This document shows positions 5,532 through 7,164 of a stretch of DNA of 7,164 nt, one piece after another. The translations under genes and the position numbers were made by a program. Below the pieces are notes generated by a model that was not told the DNA's origin, searched no databases, and saw only the letters and a program-made list of their open reading frames with translations. Numbering within the stretch: the stretch's first letter is position 1; the number at the start of each line of letters is the position of its first letter. Origin of the DNA: Kiritimatiellia bacterium (GTDB lineage Bacteria; Verrucomicrobiota; Kiritimatiellia; RFP12; UBA1067); assembly GCA_017999015.1 (NCBI GenBank), contig JAGOBZ010000164.1, positions 1 to 7,164 of the forward strand, given 5' to 3'.

Positions 5532-6788
5532 ATGAATGCGATGAGTGAAGATGCGAAAGCGATACTCCTGTTGTGCGGCCATTTCGGCGGCGCTTCAGAC
5601 TTCGATCCGCTCAGCCAGCAGGAATACACGCAGATCGTCAAATGCCTTCTTGAAAAGAAAATGCGCCCCTCCGATCTTCTGCAACCGGACAACGTTTGTT
5701 CGGTGGCAGCGGCATCCGCTCTACCCGAACAGCGCCTGACCGGACTGCTCAAACGCGGCGTGAAACTCGGCTTCGCTGTCGAGCAGTGGAACCGCAGCGG
5801 CATCTGGGTTATCTGCCGGAGCGACATAGAATACCCCGCCCGTTATCGAAACCATCTCAAGGGCAAGGCGCCGCCGATCCTTTACGGTGCAGGCGACAAA
5901 TCCCTCCTTCAGGGCGGCGGCTTGGCGATCGTCGGCTCGCGCAACGTGGACGCCGAAGGCGAGTCGTTTACGCGCGATGTTGCTGAATGGTGCGCCCGCG
6001 GAAAGTTCCCTGTCGTTTCCGGCGGCGCGCGCGGAGTCGACCAGATTGCCATGTCATCCGCTCTTCAATCGGGCGGCACCGTGATCGGTGTCCTTGCGGA
6101 CAGCCTGTTGCGGACCAGCGTGACACGCGATGCCCGCCACGCCTTGTCGGACGGGCGCCTGCTCCTGATCTCGCCCTATTATCCTGAAGCCGGTTTCAGC
6201 GTGGGTACAGCGATGGGCCGCAACAAGCTCATCTATGCGCTGGCCGATTACGGCCTTGTCGTCAGCGCCGACTTTAAGAAAGGCGGGACCTGGGAAGGAG
6301 CGCAAGAGGAGTTGCGCCGCAAACCCGGCCGCCCCGTTTTTGTCCGTATGACCGGGTCTGTCCCGAAGGGCAACAAAGAACTGGTCAAACTGGGCGCGAT
6401 CCGGTTTCCGGCTCTGTGCGCATCTTCCGACCCGGATTCCCTGCTCAAGCAAACGTCCGCCGGTCAGCCGCAACAGGAACAGGCAGTCGAGCTGTCGCTC
6501 TTTGACACGCCTTTCGCATCAGGCACGTTGGCTACCGCAGTGAGAGAGCCTCCGGTCCCGCTCGATAAACCCGCAGTCGCTCCGCCGTCAATCGTGCAGG
6601 AGACCGTTTCGATTTACGACGCCGTTCTCCCGGTTCTCCTAACCGCGCTGCAAAAACCCTCCGCCGTCGCGGATTTGGCCAAACGGCTGGATGTGTCAAA
6701 GCCTCAGTTGGACGCTTGGTTAAAGAAAGCGCTGGCTGACAAAAAAGTCCGTAAGACAGGTCGCCCCGTTCGTTATGTAAAGGCTTAG
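5532..6788 (+). CDS. Divergent DprA/Smf-like DNA-processing protein with C-terminal winged helix
   Basis: 418 residues from ATG 5532, 12 bases after the helicase stop. Residues 1-95 are a helical N-terminal region. The DprA Rossmann (SLOG-type) core follows: YPARY 101-105, AIVGSRN 132-138 with the GSR ssDNA-contact motif, and GGARGVDQIAM 164-174 in place of the usual G-L-A-R-G-I-D. The region that in competence DprA reads RNRIIAGLS and SGSL.TA instead reads GRNKLIYALAD (229-239) and KGGTWEGA (250-257). That is a recognisable sub-form of DprA-like proteins, distinct from the housekeeping one. A Pro/Gln-rich linker (about 305-360) leads to a C-terminal winged helix (about 365-415) ending in GRPVRYVKA, similar in position to the DML1-like helix of DprA. 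Canonical DprA binds ssDNA and loads RecA during transformation; here it probably handles single strands made by the preceding helicase. No truncation is evident. Fold call firm; function in this operon inferred. Confidence 0.9.
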   Translation: MNAMSEDAKAILLLCGHFGGASDFDPLSQQEYTQIVKCLLEKKMRPSDLLQPDNVCSVAAASALPEQRLTGLLKRGVKLGFAVEQWNRSGIWVICRSDIEYPARYRNHLKGKAPPILYGAGDKSLLQGGGLAIVGSRNVDAEGESFTRDVAEWCARGKFPVVSGGARGVDQIAMSSALQSGGTVIGVLADSLLRTSVTRDARHALSDGRLLLISPYYPEAGFSVGTAMGRNKLIYALADYGLVVSADFKKGGTWEGAQEELRRKPGRPVFVRMTGSVPKGNKELVKLGAIRFPALCASSDPDSLLKQTSAGQPQQEQAVELSLFDTPFASGTLATAVREPPVPLDKPAVAPPSIVQETVSIYDAVLPVLLTALQKPSAVADLAKRLDVSKPQLDAWLKKALADKKVRKTGRPVRYVKA

Positions 6789-6883
6789 GGCCCATGCCCT
6801 CTCTCAAAAGACCTGCGTAACCAACTCTCGTGGACTGTGCGAGGGCGTTCAATTGAGTTTGATCTGCTAGCCAGTCTCGCTCT

Positions 6884-6936
6884 GGGCGCGGGAATTTGTG
6901 TCTTCATCATGAGGACACAAGTAAAGCCCCTTTTTT
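6884..6936 (+). terminator. Candidate intrinsic terminator or long palindromic operator downstream of the DprA-like gene
   Basis: A near-perfect inverted repeat spans 6896-6920: TTGTGTCTTCAT, a single C, then ATGAGGACACAA, with one position that is a G-U wobble in RNA. Two further pairs extend it (6894-6895 with 6921-6922). GGGC at 6884-6887 can pair with GCCC at 6926-6929, which is followed by C and six T at 6931-6936. A bipartite hairpin followed by a U-run, 95 bases after the last island gene, fits a Rho-independent terminator. The inner stem is AT-rich and the centre has almost no loop, so a dimeric repressor operator is an alternative reading. Confidence 0.45.
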
Positions 6937-6963
6937 GCATTCTCTTCGGCGCGGTTTTATGCT
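6935..6963 (+). promoter_or_regulatory. Candidate sigma-70-type promoter for murA
   Basis: TTGCAT at 6935-6940 and TATGCT at 6958-6963 are separated by 17 bases. The first matches TTGACA at three positions and the second matches TATAAT at four. It starts just after the terminator U-run and would give a leader of roughly 70 bases before murA. Weak by sequence alone; position is the main support. Confidence 0.3.
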
Positions 6964-7039
6964 TTGCTATGGGGGGTATCTGCTTTAGCACCGTTAGGGT
7001 GTGTTGTTTCGGATGAACCTCTCAACTGTCTGATTCTCC

Positions 7040-7164
7040 ATGTCACGATTTGTCATTAAAGGTGGCCGGCCCGTGAGCGGTGTCCACCGTACGCCGGGCA
7101 ACAAGAATGCCGCGCTGCCCATGTTGGCCGCGAGCCTGCTGACCGCCGAGCCGGTGGTGCTCCG
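7040..7164 (+). CDS. murA: UDP-N-acetylglucosamine 1-carboxyvinyltransferase (MurA), N-terminus, runs off the window
   Basis: The first 41 codons read MSRFVIKGGRPVSG, then PGNKNAALPMLAASLL and TAEPVVL. This is the N-terminal strand and the G.KNAALP.L.A.LL signature of MurA, including the lysine equivalent to Lys22 of the E. coli enzyme. MurA transfers enolpyruvate from PEP to UDP-GlcNAc, the first committed cytoplasmic step of peptidoglycan synthesis. The start is fixed by an in-frame TGA at 7031-7033 just upstream; there is no evident Shine-Dalgarno before ATG 7040. GC content returns to chromosome level (40 of 60 bases at 7081-7140 by hand count). The fosfomycin-target loop (Cys or Asp) is beyond the window. 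EPSP synthase shares the fold, but the KNAALP motif favours MurA. Confidence 0.92.
   Translation, partial: MSRFVIKGGRPVSGVHRTPGNKNAALPMLAASLLTAEPVVL

Noticed and set aside
6787..6800. A 5-bp hairpin AGGGC/GCCCT with a CCAT loop beginning in the stop codon of the DprA-like gene.
   Set aside because: Short stem and no T-run after it; the structure at 6884-6936 is a better terminator candidate.
6909..7016. A 35-codon + strand ORF (MRTQVKPLFCILFGAVLC..., hydrophobic and Cys-rich) between the DprA-like gene and murA.
   Set aside because: It resembles a signal or membrane segment, but has no Shine-Dalgarno, its ATG lies in the arm of the palindrome/terminator structure, and the candidate murA promoter runs through it. 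Probably chance.
1..7164. CRISPR arrays, tRNA or rRNA genes, transposases, integrases.
   Set aside because: I looked for regularly spaced direct repeats, cloverleaf-like segments and DDE or tyrosine-recombinase motifs in the translations and found none.

Overview
The window looks like chromosomal DNA of a GC-rich, saccharolytic bacterium. A member of the Planctomycetota-Verrucomicrobiota-Chlamydiota group, such as a Kiritimatiellota or Lentisphaerota relative, is my best guess. It rests on the pairing of a Tat-exported FAD-dependent oxidoreductase with a Tat-exported sugar phosphate isomerase/epimerase-like protein, a combination common in those lineages. No rRNA or other strong taxonomic marker is present, so this is inference.

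Left block (1-2499), very GC-rich. The 3' end of a + strand gene, possibly with a carbohydrate-binding C-terminus, meets a two-gene minus-strand operon tail to tail. That operon runs from an FAD-dependent oxidoreductase (start 2499) into a TIM-barrel isomerase/epimerase-like protein, with an ATGA stop/start overlap. Both proteins carry twin-arginine signals and probably act on sugars or sugar derivatives outside the cytoplasm.

Middle block (about 2600-6936), visibly lower in GC. A divergent + strand gene cluster looks like a horizontally acquired, partly decayed genome-defence or DNA-processing island. In order it holds: (a) a 65-codon remnant matching only the N-terminus of a BrxA/DUF1819-like protein; (b) an 86-codon gene in which the first ~55 codons of an AlbA_2 (Schlafen-like) ATP-binding protein are joined in frame to the C-terminal tail of what looks like the same family, so the middle is missing; (c) an apparently intact RecQ-type helicase with a zinc-binding cysteine cluster and a C-terminal ComF-like phosphoribosyltransferase domain; (d) an apparently intact, divergent DprA/Smf-like Rossmann protein with a C-terminal winged helix. 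Genes b and c overlap by ATGA, and c and d are 12 bases apart, so b-c-d is a tight operon.

The helicase + PRTase + DprA set mirrors the ComFA/ComFC/DprA trio of natural transformation. Together with BrxA-like and AlbA_2 remnants, it suggests a competence-like single-strand DNA handling module used in a defence context. I know of RecQ-PRTase and DprA-like proteins as families but cannot tie this exact arrangement to a named, characterised system.

Right block (6937-7164). After a plausible intrinsic terminator there is a candidate promoter, then the N-terminus of murA (peptidoglycan synthesis). murA is GC-rich again and marks the return to core chromosome.
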